The notes under the pieces: model-generated
What the model was told of the DNA's origin: nothing
What the model saw: the letters and a program-made list of their open reading frames with translations, nothing else
The model's database searches: none
Shown: piece after piece, positions 32,278 through 40,377 of the stretch
How the letters are laid out: each line of letters opens with the position of its first letter
Numbering within the stretch: the stretch's first letter is position 1
Virus record (IMG/VR): IMGVR_UViG_3300047462_000407
Span: 1-56,768 of that record
DNA length: 56,768 nt
Source of the DNA: a virus
Direction: 5' to 3' (one strand)
Translations under genes and position numbers: made by a program

Positions 32278-33407
32278 TTGTATAATAAATTAAAGTTTTG
32301 ACGCAATTTTTTTTCAGAGAAATTGAAATCATACCACATCTGGCGAAGTTTTTTGATTTCTTCACCCAATTCTTTTCCAGAATATCGTGGCATCAACTCA
32401 GCACCATTAATCGGGAATGCAGGAACATTCCATGTTTCAATGGTTGGTTTATAAAGTTTTGCAGCTTTTAATGTTTCAAAAATAACTTCTTTATTGACTT
32501 TTTCAGTCAACATTTCCTTTGCTTTTTTGATAGTAATTGTGTCCCAATATTTCAAAACAAATTTACCAAGATATGCTTCTTCATTGCTCAACTTCCAATC
32601 ACAAGCAATATAATCAAAACCAGGAGAATTAGCGCCCATGCTTCCAGTGAACATAACCAATCTAACAACAGGATTATTGGTGAGTTTTTTAAAATAAGCG
32701 AGATGGTGAAAAGATACATCATCGCGAAAATCAATGTATTTAAAAATGCCATGTTTTTGCATTAATACCAAAGTATCAATGACTTTATCATGAGCAAAAA
32801 TTTTCTTCATTTCTGCCCAAACACGCTCACGCGAAATTTGTTTCAATCCCGCTGCATTATTAATCAATGCGTTCTCTGTAATTTTTAAAACGTGCTTCTT
32901 ACCAAAACGCGCATTAAATCTATAGAAACGCAAAATCCTTAGATAATCTTCTTGAATTCTATCATTAGGATTTCCAACAAACCGAACAATATTATTCAAT
33001 AAATCTTTCTTGCCATCAAATGGGTCAACAATTTTGCCATCAAATGTCATAGATATTGCATTGAAAGTAAAATCGCGTCTACTTGAATCAAGATACCAAT
33101 CATTGATAAATTGAACATCAGCCCATCTACCATCTTGATTTGTATCAATACGTAAAGATGTGATTTCATATGGCACATGATTTAACACAACCATTATGGT
33201 TCCGTGTTTAATACCAGTTTCAAAATATCTCACATCATTTTTTTTATATATTTCGATTTGCTGTTCTGGATTTGCATTAGTGCAAATATCAATGTCATTT
33301 GGTTCTAAACCCAAAATATAATCGCGACATGCGCCACCACAGATACGAATATCAAAATTTTCGTTCTGAAAATATGTCCTGAGTTGTTTCAAATCATTGT
33401 TAATCAT
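32274..33407 (-). CDS. cca: CCA-adding enzyme / tRNA nucleotidyltransferase
   Basis: 377 aa, class II (bacterial) type. G-G-A-C-R-D at 24-29 with metal-binding D38 and D40 (P-N-D-I-D-I), then G-T-I-M-V, R-R-D-F-T-F-N-A (nucleotide site), D-Y-L-R-I-L-R-F-Y-R-F (template helix with acidic/arginine pair). A sufficient head/neck/body/tail length is present. Adds or repairs the CCA end of tRNAs; useful here because tRNA-Asp at 7903 lacks encoded CCA. Poly(A) polymerase activity is an alternative within the superfamily. Promoter -10 lies 6 nt before the ATG. Confidence 0.92.
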   Translation of the reverse strand: MINNDLKQLRTYFQNENFDIRICGGACRDYILGLEPNDIDICTNANPEQQIEIYKKNDVRYFETGIKHGTIMVVLNHVPYEITSLRIDTNQDGRWADVQFINDWYLDSSRRDFTFNAISMTFDGKIVDPFDGKKDLLNNIVRFVGNPNDRIQEDYLRILRFYRFNARFGKKHVLKITENALINNAAGLKQISRERVWAEMKKIFAHDKVIDTLVLMQKHGIFKYIDFRDDVSFHHLAYFKKLTNNPVVRLVMFTGSMGANSPGFDYIACDWKLSNEEAYLGKFVLKYWDTITIKKAKEMLTEKVNKEVIFETLKAAKLYKPTIETWNVPAFPINGAELMPRYSGKELGEEIKKLRQMWYDFNFSEKKLRQNFNLLYK

Positions 33408-33413
33408 AATTAG

Positions 33414-33441
33414 ATTATACCATAATTTTTATAAATATCAA
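33414..33441 (-). promoter_or_regulatory. Sigma70-type promoter for CCA-adding enzyme
   Basis: Minus strand TTGATA (33441-33436), 16-bp spacer, TATAAT (33419-33414). Only 6 nt separate TATAAT from the ATG, so the transcript would start at or next to the start codon. Confidence 0.7.
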
Positions 33442-33462
33442 CAGTTCTTTGGAAAAAATCAT

Positions 33463-33534
33463 ATGTTTTTGAATATTATTGGATATGCTTTTATTGTATT
33501 GATTATTTGGGGCATTATCGTTATAAGCATATAA
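33463..33534 (+). CDS. Single-span membrane peptide
   Basis: 23 aa, MFLNIIGYAFIVLIIWGIIV followed by a short end. GGAAA upstream and a TATAAATA box at 33430-33437. Stop overlaps the Pth2 start (TAATG). One transmembrane helix. Confidence 0.5.
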   Translation: MFLNIIGYAFIVLIIWGIIVISI

Positions 33535-33911
33535 TGGAAGAATTACGATTATATTGTCTGGTTAGAGGGGATTTAGAAATCCCTATTGGAAAACTTTGTG
33601 CTCAAACCGCACATGGGTTTTTGGGTTCTTATGTAAACTGCACCAATGAAGACTTAAAAAAAGAATATCTCGGATTAAACGAAAACGGCTTGATTGATTC
33701 TGGTCAAGCAAAAATTACACTTAAAGCAAAAAATTTAAATGCTTTATTGCGTGCCGAACAAGAATGTAAAGATTTAGGAATTTCTACAGCATTAATTAAA
33801 GATGCTGGTAGAACAGTATTCAATGAACCAACCATAACCGTTTTGGGAATCGGTCCAGTTACAAAAGAAAATCTGCCAAAATTTGTGCAGAAAATGCAGT
33901 TGTTTGATTAA
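33534..33911 (+). CDS. pth2: Peptidyl-tRNA hydrolase, Pth2 type
   Basis: 125 aa, the size of archaeal/eukaryotic-type Pth2. L-V-R-G-D-L-x-x-P-I-G-K-L-C-A-Q-T-A-H-G, K-I-T-L-K-A-K-N-L-N-A-L-L-x-A, I-S-T-A-L-I-K-D-A-G-R-T, and P-T-I-T-V-L-G-I-G-P-V are the family signature, including the catalytic-region GK..AQ.AH and DAGRT. Releases peptides from peptidyl-tRNA. Bacteria normally use the unrelated Pth1, so a Pth2 in a bacteriophage is notable. Confidence 0.93.
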   Translation: MEELRLYCLVRGDLEIPIGKLCAQTAHGFLGSYVNCTNEDLKKEYLGLNENGLIDSGQAKITLKAKNLNALLRAEQECKDLGISTALIKDAGRTVFNEPTITVLGIGPVTKENLPKFVQKMQLFD

Positions 33912-34108
33912 ACAACATCAGTTGCTCCTGTTTCTTTTGCTTTACTAGCCATATAATTTACCTGGACTTTTAAACCCAAAGACCACAAAGCAGAATTCAA
34001 TTCGGTTTTGTATCGTCCAGAAGGCAATACAAACATTGCAGCGGTATGCAATATAATGAATGTCCGATAGCGAATTCTCCAGATTATTTTATTCAATAAT
34101 TTTAACAT
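33908..34108 (-). CDS. Small hypothetical protein
   Basis: 66 aa from ATG 34108, with GGAGA supplied by the end of the upstream gene. Contains TAAMFVLPSGRYKTELNSALWSLGLKVQVNYMASKAKETGATDVV. No family recognised. Confidence 0.6.
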   Translation of the reverse strand: MLKLLNKIIWRIRYRTFIILHTAAMFVLPSGRYKTELNSALWSLGLKVQVNYMASKAKETGATDVV

Positions 34109-34703
34109 ATTCTCCAGCTTCATATGGAGAAATTGAAAAGGTGCCTTTCGTGCCACGCACAGGTTTGATGTTTGCGCCAACGGTGACTTTATTATTGAGA
34201 GTTTTGAATTGCATTGACCCTTCAACAGCAACACCAACAACATCATTTGAAACTTTTGGCATATCAAAAACAGAAAAATCCATATCGGTTTCTTCGATAT
34301 AAATTTCAACCGTTTGGTCATGCAATTGATATAAAATATGTGGGTCAATCCAAAATTTGTTGCGCCCGTCATTGGGAAGAAGAAAAATTTCATTGAAATT
34401 GTTCCATGTTGATTCCTTGCAATTAAAGATACCAACACCAATTTCAATCTCTTCTCCAATTTCTGGCATACTTGGGTAAATTCCCAATATTTTGTCGCCA
34501 AGATGACCGCTTTCTCTTGCGGTAATTATTTTTGCGACAATACGAACGCGCTTGCCTTGAAATCCAGATAAATCATTCAAAAAAGGTTCAACCGTTGTCG
34601 TTTCATTGTAGTCTTTTGAACACAAGGTAAAACTCCCATAACGATTGGAGCGACGTTCAAAACCTTCCCATGTGAAAATACCAAAACCAACAATATTCGA
34701 CAT
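34089..34703 (-). CDS. Hypothetical protein, mostly beta
   Basis: 204 aa from ATG 34703 (AGGAGA upstream). Beta-rich: GKRVRIVAKIITARESGHLGDKILGIYP, EIEIGVGIFNCKE, then VVGVAVEGSMQFKTLNNKVTVGANIKPVRGTKG. Could be a structural or nucleotide-related protein; not recognised. TTGACA at 34752-34747 lies upstream. Confidence 0.65.
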   Translation of the reverse strand: MSNIVGFGIFTWEGFERRSNRYGSFTLCSKDYNETTTVEPFLNDLSGFQGKRVRIVAKIITARESGHLGDKILGIYPSMPEIGEEIEIGVGIFNCKESTWNNFNEIFLLPNDGRNKFWIDPHILYQLHDQTVEIYIEETDMDFSVFDMPKVSNDVVGVAVEGSMQFKTLNNKVTVGANIKPVRGTKGTFSISPYEAGEYVKIIE

Positions 34704-34798
34704 ACAATTTCTCCTATACAAAAAACCTTAACATAAAAAAATAGTTTGTCAAGTAAAATTTTTAAATAAATCCATAAATACAATAAAAAGAGCAAAAA

Positions 34799-35425
34799 AT
34801 GGTTCAAATTACATCTTCTCAATTATCATCTATTTTACCACAATGCCAAGACCCTAATGGTTGGTCATTAGCATTAAACAATTCTTTTTCAAAATGGAAT
34901 ATAACAACAAATAAAGAAATTGCTTGTTTATTGGGACAATCTGCTCAAGAGACTGGCTCTTTAAATACTGTAATCGAAAATTTGAATTATGGTTCGGCTG
35001 CTTTGTTATCTGTTTTCCCTCACGAATTTCCCACTCTCGCTATGGCAAATCAATATGCAAGAAATCCTCAAGCTATAGCAAACATAGTTTATGCAAATCG
35101 ATTGGGTAATGGAAATACTGCATCAAACGATGGATGGACTTTTCGCGGACATGGAATTTTGCAAATTACAGGAAGAACTGCATTTCAAAATTTTGCTGAT
35201 GCAATGCAAATGGATATAAATTCAGCCGCAACATATGCTGCTACACAACAAGGTGCGGTTGATGCAGGAATGTGGTATTGGTCCATTAATAATTTGAATC
35301 GTTTTTGTGATGGCACTGTTCAATCTTTTATTAATTTAACAAAAGCCATTAATGGTCCAGCATTATTAGGATTACAGCAAAGAGAAAATTTTTGGCATAC
35401 AGCAACTAAGGTATTAGGCTCTTGA
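34799..35425 (+). CDS. Endolysin, glycoside hydrolase family 19 chitinase-like
   Basis: 208 aa without signal peptide. GH19 landmarks: A-C-L-L-G-Q-S-A-Q-E-T-G-S-L (catalytic Glu in E-T), F-R-G-H-G-I-L-Q-I-T-G-R-x-x-F (conserved loop), G-A-V-D-A-G-M-W-Y-W, and T-K-A-I-N-G. Cleaves peptidoglycan for lysis. CATAAATA box upstream (34773-34780). The spanin pair lies at 10.5-11.3 kb, so lysis genes are dispersed. Its stop overlaps the next TTG start (TTGA). Confidence 0.9.
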   Translation: MVQITSSQLSSILPQCQDPNGWSLALNNSFSKWNITTNKEIACLLGQSAQETGSLNTVIENLNYGSAALLSVFPHEFPTLAMANQYARNPQAIANIVYANRLGNGNTASNDGWTFRGHGILQITGRTAFQNFADAMQMDINSAATYAATQQGAVDAGMWYWSINNLNRFCDGTVQSFINLTKAINGPALLGLQQRENFWHTATKVLGS

Positions 35426-36798
35426 GTGGCACAACAACAATAAAAAATCTTGATTATTTTTATGATGGTCAAATCAGAAGATATTTAGAACAAATAGTAA
35501 GAGTGTTTTCGGGTTGGCAATATCAAACTGGCGGCACAACTCCAACCATTGTTATGGTGCCGTGTTTAATGTCTCAAAGCAGTTCTATGGTAGCAAATAT
35601 TATCAATAACAATTCTCAAAATGCTTTGCAAACTACTCCAATGATTTCTGTAACTTTAACAAATCTTCGTGGTAGAAGAGAAGAAGTTCAAAATCCAAAT
35701 TTAGTTGATAGTAGACAAGTTGTGGAAAGAGAAATTGTAAATGGCGCATATACTGGCAACAGAGGAAATTCATATACGGTAGATAGAATTATGCCAATGC
35801 CATTTGAGATGAGCATTCAAGTTGATATTTGGACTTCAAATCTTGACCAAAAAATGCAGTTGATGGAACAAATTCTTACAGTAATTTATCCAGGATTTGA
35901 TATTCAAAATTCAACAAATGCTTTAGATTGGACCGCTTTAACAACCGTTTATGTTGAAGATATTGTTTGGACTACAAGAACAATTCCAATTGGTGCGAAT
36001 ACAGGTGAATTAGAAATTGGTTCAATTCAATTAAAAATTCCTTTTTGGTTGACTGCACCAGCTAAAGTAAAACGCCAAACATTAATTCAACAAATTATTA
36101 CAAATGTATATTCCGCATCAAAAACATCTGGAAATGGTTCTTTGGTTACAAATGCAGGAATTGATGTTGGAGTGGCTGATGGGTTAGCAGAAGGTGCAGA
36201 ATTAATTCAAGTGGTAACAACACCAGGAAATTATGCAATTAACGTTGCATCTGGCGTCATTACATTAATTCCGCAAAATAATGAAACTCTTGATTGGTTT
36301 TCATTGATTAACGAATACGGAACATTGAAACCAACCGTATCACAACTTCGTTTATATGATACCCCAGATTTTGATAAAAATTCTACCTATATTTCTGGAA
36401 CAATTCAATTAGGGTCACAACCAAATGAGTTGTTGTGGCAGATTACACCAAATACCCTGCCAGCGAACACTTTAGAAGCTGTTACAGCGGTTATTAATCC
36501 TTCTAAAACATCCCCTGGTAATAATTTAAATAGCCCCCAGACAGGCTCCTATTACCTTATTTTGGGTGATATTGTTCCATGTCTTGCTTGGGGAAATTTA
36601 ACTGCATCAGCACAAGATATTATTACTTATAATGGCACATCTTGGAGTGTATCTTTTGATGCATCTACGAATACAGAAACACAATATGTTTTAAATTCCT
36701 ACACAGGAACACAATTGAAATTTGATTTAACATCAAAACAATGGGTTTTAAGTGTCGATAGAACATACGAAAAAGGTTATTGGGAATTAGTCCTGTAA
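35422..36798 (+). CDS. 15: Tail terminator / sheath-stabiliser, T4 gp15-like
   Basis: 458 aa from TTG. First 250 residues resemble T4-like gp15: L-D-Y-F-Y-D-G-Q-I-R-R-Y-L-E-Q-I-V-R-V-F near the start, V-M-V-P-C-L, Q-T-T-P-M-I-S-V-T-L, then D-R-I-M-P-M-P-F-E-M-S-I-Q-V-D-I-W-T-S-N and I-P-F-W-L-T-A-P. T4 gp15 (272 aa) caps the tail and stabilises the sheath. The extra C-terminal about 190 residues (NETLDWFSLINEYG onward) are not in T4 gp15. Confidence 0.7.
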   Translation: MSGTTTIKNLDYFYDGQIRRYLEQIVRVFSGWQYQTGGTTPTIVMVPCLMSQSSSMVANIINNNSQNALQTTPMISVTLTNLRGRREEVQNPNLVDSRQVVEREIVNGAYTGNRGNSYTVDRIMPMPFEMSIQVDIWTSNLDQKMQLMEQILTVIYPGFDIQNSTNALDWTALTTVYVEDIVWTTRTIPIGANTGELEIGSIQLKIPFWLTAPAKVKRQTLIQQIITNVYSASKTSGNGSLVTNAGIDVGVADGLAEGAELIQVVTTPGNYAINVASGVITLIPQNNETLDWFSLINEYGTLKPTVSQLRLYDTPDFDKNSTYISGTIQLGSQPNELLWQITPNTLPANTLEAVTAVINPSKTSPGNNLNSPQTGSYYLILGDIVPCLAWGNLTASAQDIITYNGTSWSVSFDASTNTETQYVLNSYTGTQLKFDLTSKQWVLSVDRTYEKGYWELVL

Positions 36799-36936
36799 TA
36801 TCGTAACGATATACCCTTGTTCGCGCAATGCTTCTGCATATTTTTCCGCTTGTTCATCATTATTATATTGGGTTTCATATACCGTTTCCCAAGGATGTTC
36901 ATTGGAAGGAAACTTGATACGGAATTTGTATTGCAT
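36787..36936 (-). CDS. Small hypothetical protein
   Basis: 49 aa: MQYKFRIKFPSNEHPWETVY then a helix E-Q-A-E-K-Y-A-E-A-L-R-E-Q-G-Y and strand. Overlaps the end of the gp15-like gene on the opposite strand by 12 nt. The start is coupled to the preceding frame by TAATG. Confidence 0.55.
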   Translation of the reverse strand: MQYKFRIKFPSNEHPWETVYETQYNNDEQAEKYAEALREQGYIVTILQD

Positions 36937-37102
36937 TATCCAACAATCAATTCAATTTTTTCACGAATTTTTTTCAAACTTGTGCCAGGTTATTGATATT
37001 GGCACTATAAGAAATAAAACGTTGAGTTTTGCCAAGAGTTTTTACATTGCGATAATTTTTATGCAAAACACTAATCCATTTACCATTAAGATGGATTTCC
37101 AT
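36934..37102 (-). pseudogene. Frameshifted small gene
   Basis: ATG 37102 opens MEIHLNGKWISVLHKNYRNV...KTQRFISYSAN. A different frame near 36985 continues PGTSLKKIREKIELIVG and ends with a TAA overlapping the next ATG (TAATG), which is the arrangement of neighbouring real genes. One base indel would join them into about 55 aa. Sequencing error is possible. Confidence 0.45.
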
Positions 37103-37142
37103 GATGTATTAATAAAATTAATTTTCATTTTAATTAATTTCT

Positions 37143-37571
37143 TTAAAATGGCAAATCATCAACAGGCATCGAATTAATCAAAGTAATTTTACCTTGATTG
37201 AATTCCGCCATAACTTCACTTTCAAGTTGCGCATCATATTCGCGGCATTGTGCGATATATTCAAGTGCTTCTTGGTGCGTTCCAACAGCGGTAAAATTTT
37301 TCTGACCGTAATAAACCACCCAACAATCATCAACAAATTTTGTGGAATAATCCAATACAGAAGGCGCAGGCTTTTTAAACAAATCAGCCAGTGAAATACC
37401 TTCAACCACAACCTTACCAACACCATCGCCGCTAACAGCATATGTGCTGCCAAATTCAGGATTTTCACCAATCATTTCAACAGCAAAATCACGCGCTTTT
37501 TCAATGTTCGAAAACTTCCGAACAATTTTTACATTATCAATCGCGCTATAACGAACCGTGATATTTGACAT
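37143..37571 (-). CDS. Hypothetical protein
   Basis: 142 aa, MSNITVRYSAIDNVKIVRKF..., with two short alpha/beta segments (DFAVEMIGENPEFG, EALEYIAQCREYDAQLESEVMAEF). GAAAGGA upstream. A strong promoter at 37595-37622. Function unknown. Confidence 0.65.
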   Translation of the reverse strand: MSNITVRYSAIDNVKIVRKFSNIEKARDFAVEMIGENPEFGSTYAVSGDGVGKVVVEGISLADLFKKPAPSVLDYSTKFVDDCWVVYYGQKNFTAVGTHQEALEYIAQCREYDAQLESEVMAEFNQGKITLINSMPVDDLPF

Positions 37572-37594
37572 AATGATAATCCTTTCTGAAAGAA

Positions 37595-37622
37595 ACTATA
37601 TCATATAAAATAAATTTGTCAA
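37595..37622 (-). promoter_or_regulatory. Sigma70-type promoter
   Basis: Minus strand TTGACA (37622-37617), 16-bp spacer, TATAGT (37600-37595). Confidence 0.7.
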
Positions 37623-37705
37623 GTAATTAACCGATTAAAAGTTTTTGAATGCCTCTTAGGACTGAATATAATTTTGGATGGGTTATTTGAATATAAACGA
37701 ATAAT

Positions 37706-38866
37706 TTAAGCATAAGTTGACCCCCTTAATTTATTTTTTATTTCATCTGGCAAAGTTTGTAAATAAACTTCGCCTATTGGCATTGCGGTTTTTATGTTTT
37801 CTACTGGAAAATCTATAGGCATTTTGCGCAATAACAAAACTGGTTGCCTTCCGCCAATATAAATATTTTTTATTTTAATATTTTTTGGAATATTAGATTG
37901 TAAAAATTTTTCGCTTTCTCTCATTGAATATGAGTTATCAAAATCACCATCTAATGTCATATTATCGATAATTCCAATACCGTTCCATGGAACAAATCGA
38001 ATAAATGAATAATAATCTCTTAAACTCATACCTTTGACTGTCCAGGTATGAACATTTTTAAAATCAGATGGTGTATAATTATGGAATAAAGTATTTGGAA
38101 TACCATTCATAACAAGATTTTTTGGTAATCTTCCGCCTTTATATATTTCTCTTTTATCATATGTTCCAACATCAACTTCTTTTTGTTTCTGATTAATCAA
38201 ACTATGGTCTACAACTTTAAAAGCAGAAGTTGTTAAAAATAATGCCTGACATGGTTCTGCACCATGTATGACACCATAGCCAGGGTCATTGAAACCAAGA
38301 TAACCTAATTTACGAAGAACATAATTCCATTTCTTACAATCAACATAAGTATATTGGTCAAATTCAGATACACCAGAAATAAATGCTTTAACCATTCCCC
38401 AAAAATATCCAGCAGGAATATCTCTGAAATTTTGATTTGATTTAGCAACTCTTAATAATCTTTTAATGTTTTCATCTGATAAACCAAATAAGGTTTTCAT
38501 TTTTCCACAATCAATATCTAAATTTTCTTGTGTATAATCTTTAGGAAAATCTGTATCTATATCCGATTGTAAAACAAATATATGATTGCCACCATGATAT
38601 GATAGAAATTCTAATCCGCGTTTATATTCTCCAGTATTCCAACGTTCAATATCATCCGCCCAAATATCTTTTAAACGAAATGCATAAATTCCAACTGGCG
38701 AATCTTGACCATCAGATGTTCTTGGATAAATTCCTACTTTTAAAACATCAGTAGAATGAATGTAGATATCATCTCGGTCTTTGTATTGTCTTAAAAAATC
38801 AACAATACCTAATTTGATATTTTGTTCTGGATTACGTCTTGCTTCAAAAACTTCAGAATATTTCAT
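37706..38866 (-). CDS. LGINP-family tagged protein
   Basis: 386 aa. Tag MKYSEVFE|A. Domain shared with the 7965 gene: G-I-V-D-F-L-R-Q-Y-K-D-R-D-D-I-Y, S-T-D-V-L-K-V-G-I-Y-P-R, S-P-V-G-I-Y-A-F, and the later L-R-K-L-G-Y-L-G-F-N-D-P-G-Y-G-V-I-H-G-A-E-P-C-Q-A-L-F-L. The C-terminal third is unique and lacks NPSE repeats. AATAAATA box 5 nt before the ATG. Uncharacterised phage family; packaged effector inferred. Confidence 0.75.
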   Translation of the reverse strand: MKYSEVFEARRNPEQNIKLGIVDFLRQYKDRDDIYIHSTDVLKVGIYPRTSDGQDSPVGIYAFRLKDIWADDIERWNTGEYKRGLEFLSYHGGNHIFVLQSDIDTDFPKDYTQENLDIDCGKMKTLFGLSDENIKRLLRVAKSNQNFRDIPAGYFWGMVKAFISGVSEFDQYTYVDCKKWNYVLRKLGYLGFNDPGYGVIHGAEPCQALFLTTSAFKVVDHSLINQKQKEVDVGTYDKREIYKGGRLPKNLVMNGIPNTLFHNYTPSDFKNVHTWTVKGMSLRDYYSFIRFVPWNGIGIIDNMTLDGDFDNSYSMRESEKFLQSNIPKNIKIKNIYIGGRQPVLLLRKMPIDFPVENIKTAMPIGEVYLQTLPDEIKNKLRGSTYA

Positions 38867-38877
38867 TCATGTATTTA

Positions 38878-39231
38878 TTATTGTGTAAGTTTTTCAATGG
38901 CGGTTTCAAAAATAAATGTTTTATCTTCATCAGTTAAATATTTTTCTGGCAATGATAATAATTCTTTTGCATAAAGTTTTTTCCAATAAAATGGAATTAT
39001 TCCATCCAGATGAGTCATTATGAAATGACGTTCTTTTACGACATATTTCATAACAAGAGGATGAATTTGTTTATTTTCATACATATAACTTAAAGTAATT
39101 ATGTTTTTTAAAAGACGATTCAAATCTTCTTGTAAAATTGAATCATTTTCTGGGTCATTATTAATATCAAGCATCCATGGATATTTTTTAAATATCCAAT
39201 TAAGATGACTTCTTTCTTGTTCTAAATCCAT
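38878..39231 (-). CDS. Hypothetical protein (LPEKYL family)
   Basis: 117 aa, helical. C-terminal L-S-L-P-E-K-Y-L-T-D-E-D-K-T-F-I-F-E-T-A-I-E-K-L also occurs, diverged, in the gene at 39347-39571, so the two are paralogs. Function unknown. Confidence 0.6.
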   Translation of the reverse strand: MDLEQERSHLNWIFKKYPWMLDINNDPENDSILQEDLNRLLKNIITLSYMYENKQIHPLVMKYVVKERHFIMTHLDGIIPFYWKKLYAKELLSLPEKYLTDEDKTFIFETAIEKLTQ

Positions 39232-39336
39232 TTAAGTATGTAATACTAAAATACTTAAAAATGTAAAATAACAAACGGCGAAAATAAGTAGAGCAATAAC
39301 ACCAAAATTATTATCGAGAAATTTCCAGAAGTTCAT
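39232..39336 (-). CDS. Single-span membrane peptide
   Basis: 34 aa: MNFWKFLDNNFG followed by a hydrophobic helix VIALLIFAVCYFTFLSILVL. The stop TAA abuts the next ATG. Not recognised. Confidence 0.5.
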   Translation of the reverse strand: MNFWKFLDNNFGVIALLIFAVCYFTFLSILVLHT

Positions 39337-39346
39337 GATAGTTCTT

Positions 39347-39571
39347 TCATTTCAAAAGTTTTTGAAGAGTTGTTTGTATTTCATACTCTTTAATAAACGT
39401 TTTCGCATAATCTGGCAAGTATTTTTCTGGGATATCTGATAATACGGAATACCAATGGTTAAAAGTTGTCAAATTTTTTGACGTATCCAAACCTTTTATT
39501 CTTGATGTGCAATATGAATGCACTATCTTTTCGTAAATTTTTGGATGTAACACATTATGATAATTTATCAA
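39347..39571 (-). CDS. Shorter paralog of 38878 gene
   Basis: 74 aa from a TTG; P-E-K-Y-L-P-D-Y-A-K-T-F-I-K-E-Y-E-I-Q and L-H-P-K-I-Y-E-K-I-V-H-S parallel the LPEKYL protein. The first 40 residues of its paralog are missing and a short out-of-frame ATG ORF lies just upstream, so it may be a truncated or frameshifted copy. Confidence 0.45.
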   Translation of the reverse strand: MINYHNVLHPKIYEKIVHSYCTSRIKGLDTSKNLTTFNHWYSVLSDIPEKYLPDYAKTFIKEYEIQTTLQKLLK

Positions 39572-39591
39572 ATGTGCACTGTTTCATTTTA

Positions 39592-39996
39592 TCACCATTT
39601 TAGAAAAAAATCTCCACAAATTTCGCATTGCAATTGTTCATCCCAACGCATTTTAAAAGTTATATTATATCCCAAATCAGTAAAGGTTTTTAATACTTTA
39701 TCAATAAACATTTGCTCTGCTTTTTTTGGCAAATAATAATGTATGTCATCGCCAGTTTTTTCAGAATATTCACATATACCTCTTTCCGATGTATATTTTA
39801 TACCAAAAGTTATTTTCTTACAATATTCCTTATGTAATCTTTCTACTTCTGGTAAATTCAAACTATTGGACATAGCAACCGCTTCTTTGGCTGTTATCAT
39901 CCCAGTTATTTTTGGCATCGGAACATCAACTTTGAAATCAATATCAGATATTCTCGTTTTTGAATTTTCACCCCAAATAAAAGACCATATACCCAT
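39592..39996 (-). CDS. Hypothetical protein
   Basis: 134 aa. Contains D-F-K-V-D-V-P-M-P-K-I-T-G...E-A-V-A-M-S-N and C-terminal Q-C-E-I-C-G-D-F-F-L-K-W with a CxxC. Start coupled by TAATG to the gene upstream. Confidence 0.6.
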   Translation of the reverse strand: MGIWSFIWGENSKTRISDIDFKVDVPMPKITGMITAKEAVAMSNSLNLPEVERLHKEYCKKITFGIKYTSERGICEYSEKTGDDIHYYLPKKAEQMFIDKVLKTFTDLGYNITFKMRWDEQLQCEICGDFFLKW

Positions 39997-40328
39997 TAAA
40001 CCCTCCCCTTTAAATATGAATCTGGAACACGTAAAGCAGTAACCAATTTGTTTTGAAAATAGATTAAATTTTGATACATTTCACTTTCTTTAAAAATTTC
40101 TTCATCCATATAAAGCAATTTAAAAGTTGCCGCATCACAATCATCTTTAAAATATAAAGAAATATTAAAATATAAAGAATTTTTATATGTTTTACATCTT
40201 AATAAATATTTTGAAACATTCATATCAGACAATATTTCACCTAATCTTGTTTCTGTTTTTTCCATTAAAAAAACATTAGTAGAAAACAAATGAGGATATT
40301 TTCTTTTGATATTGTAATTATATTTCAT
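39996..40328 (-). CDS. DAxLFKL-family small protein
   Basis: 110 aa. S-L-Y-F-K-D-D-C-D-A-A-T-F-K-L-L-Y shows the family end motif (aromatic strand, D-A-x-x-F-K-L), here followed by about 30 further residues. See the paralogs at 41374, 42611, 42820, 43045 and 52729. Confidence 0.6.
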   Translation of the reverse strand: MKYNYNIKRKYPHLFSTNVFLMEKTETRLGEILSDMNVSKYLLRCKTYKNSLYFNISLYFKDDCDAATFKLLYMDEEIFKESEMYQNLIYFQNKLVTALRVPDSYLKGRV

Positions 40329-40377
40329 ATTTTAATTTAACCACACAACATTCAATAAAATCAATATAAATAACAAT

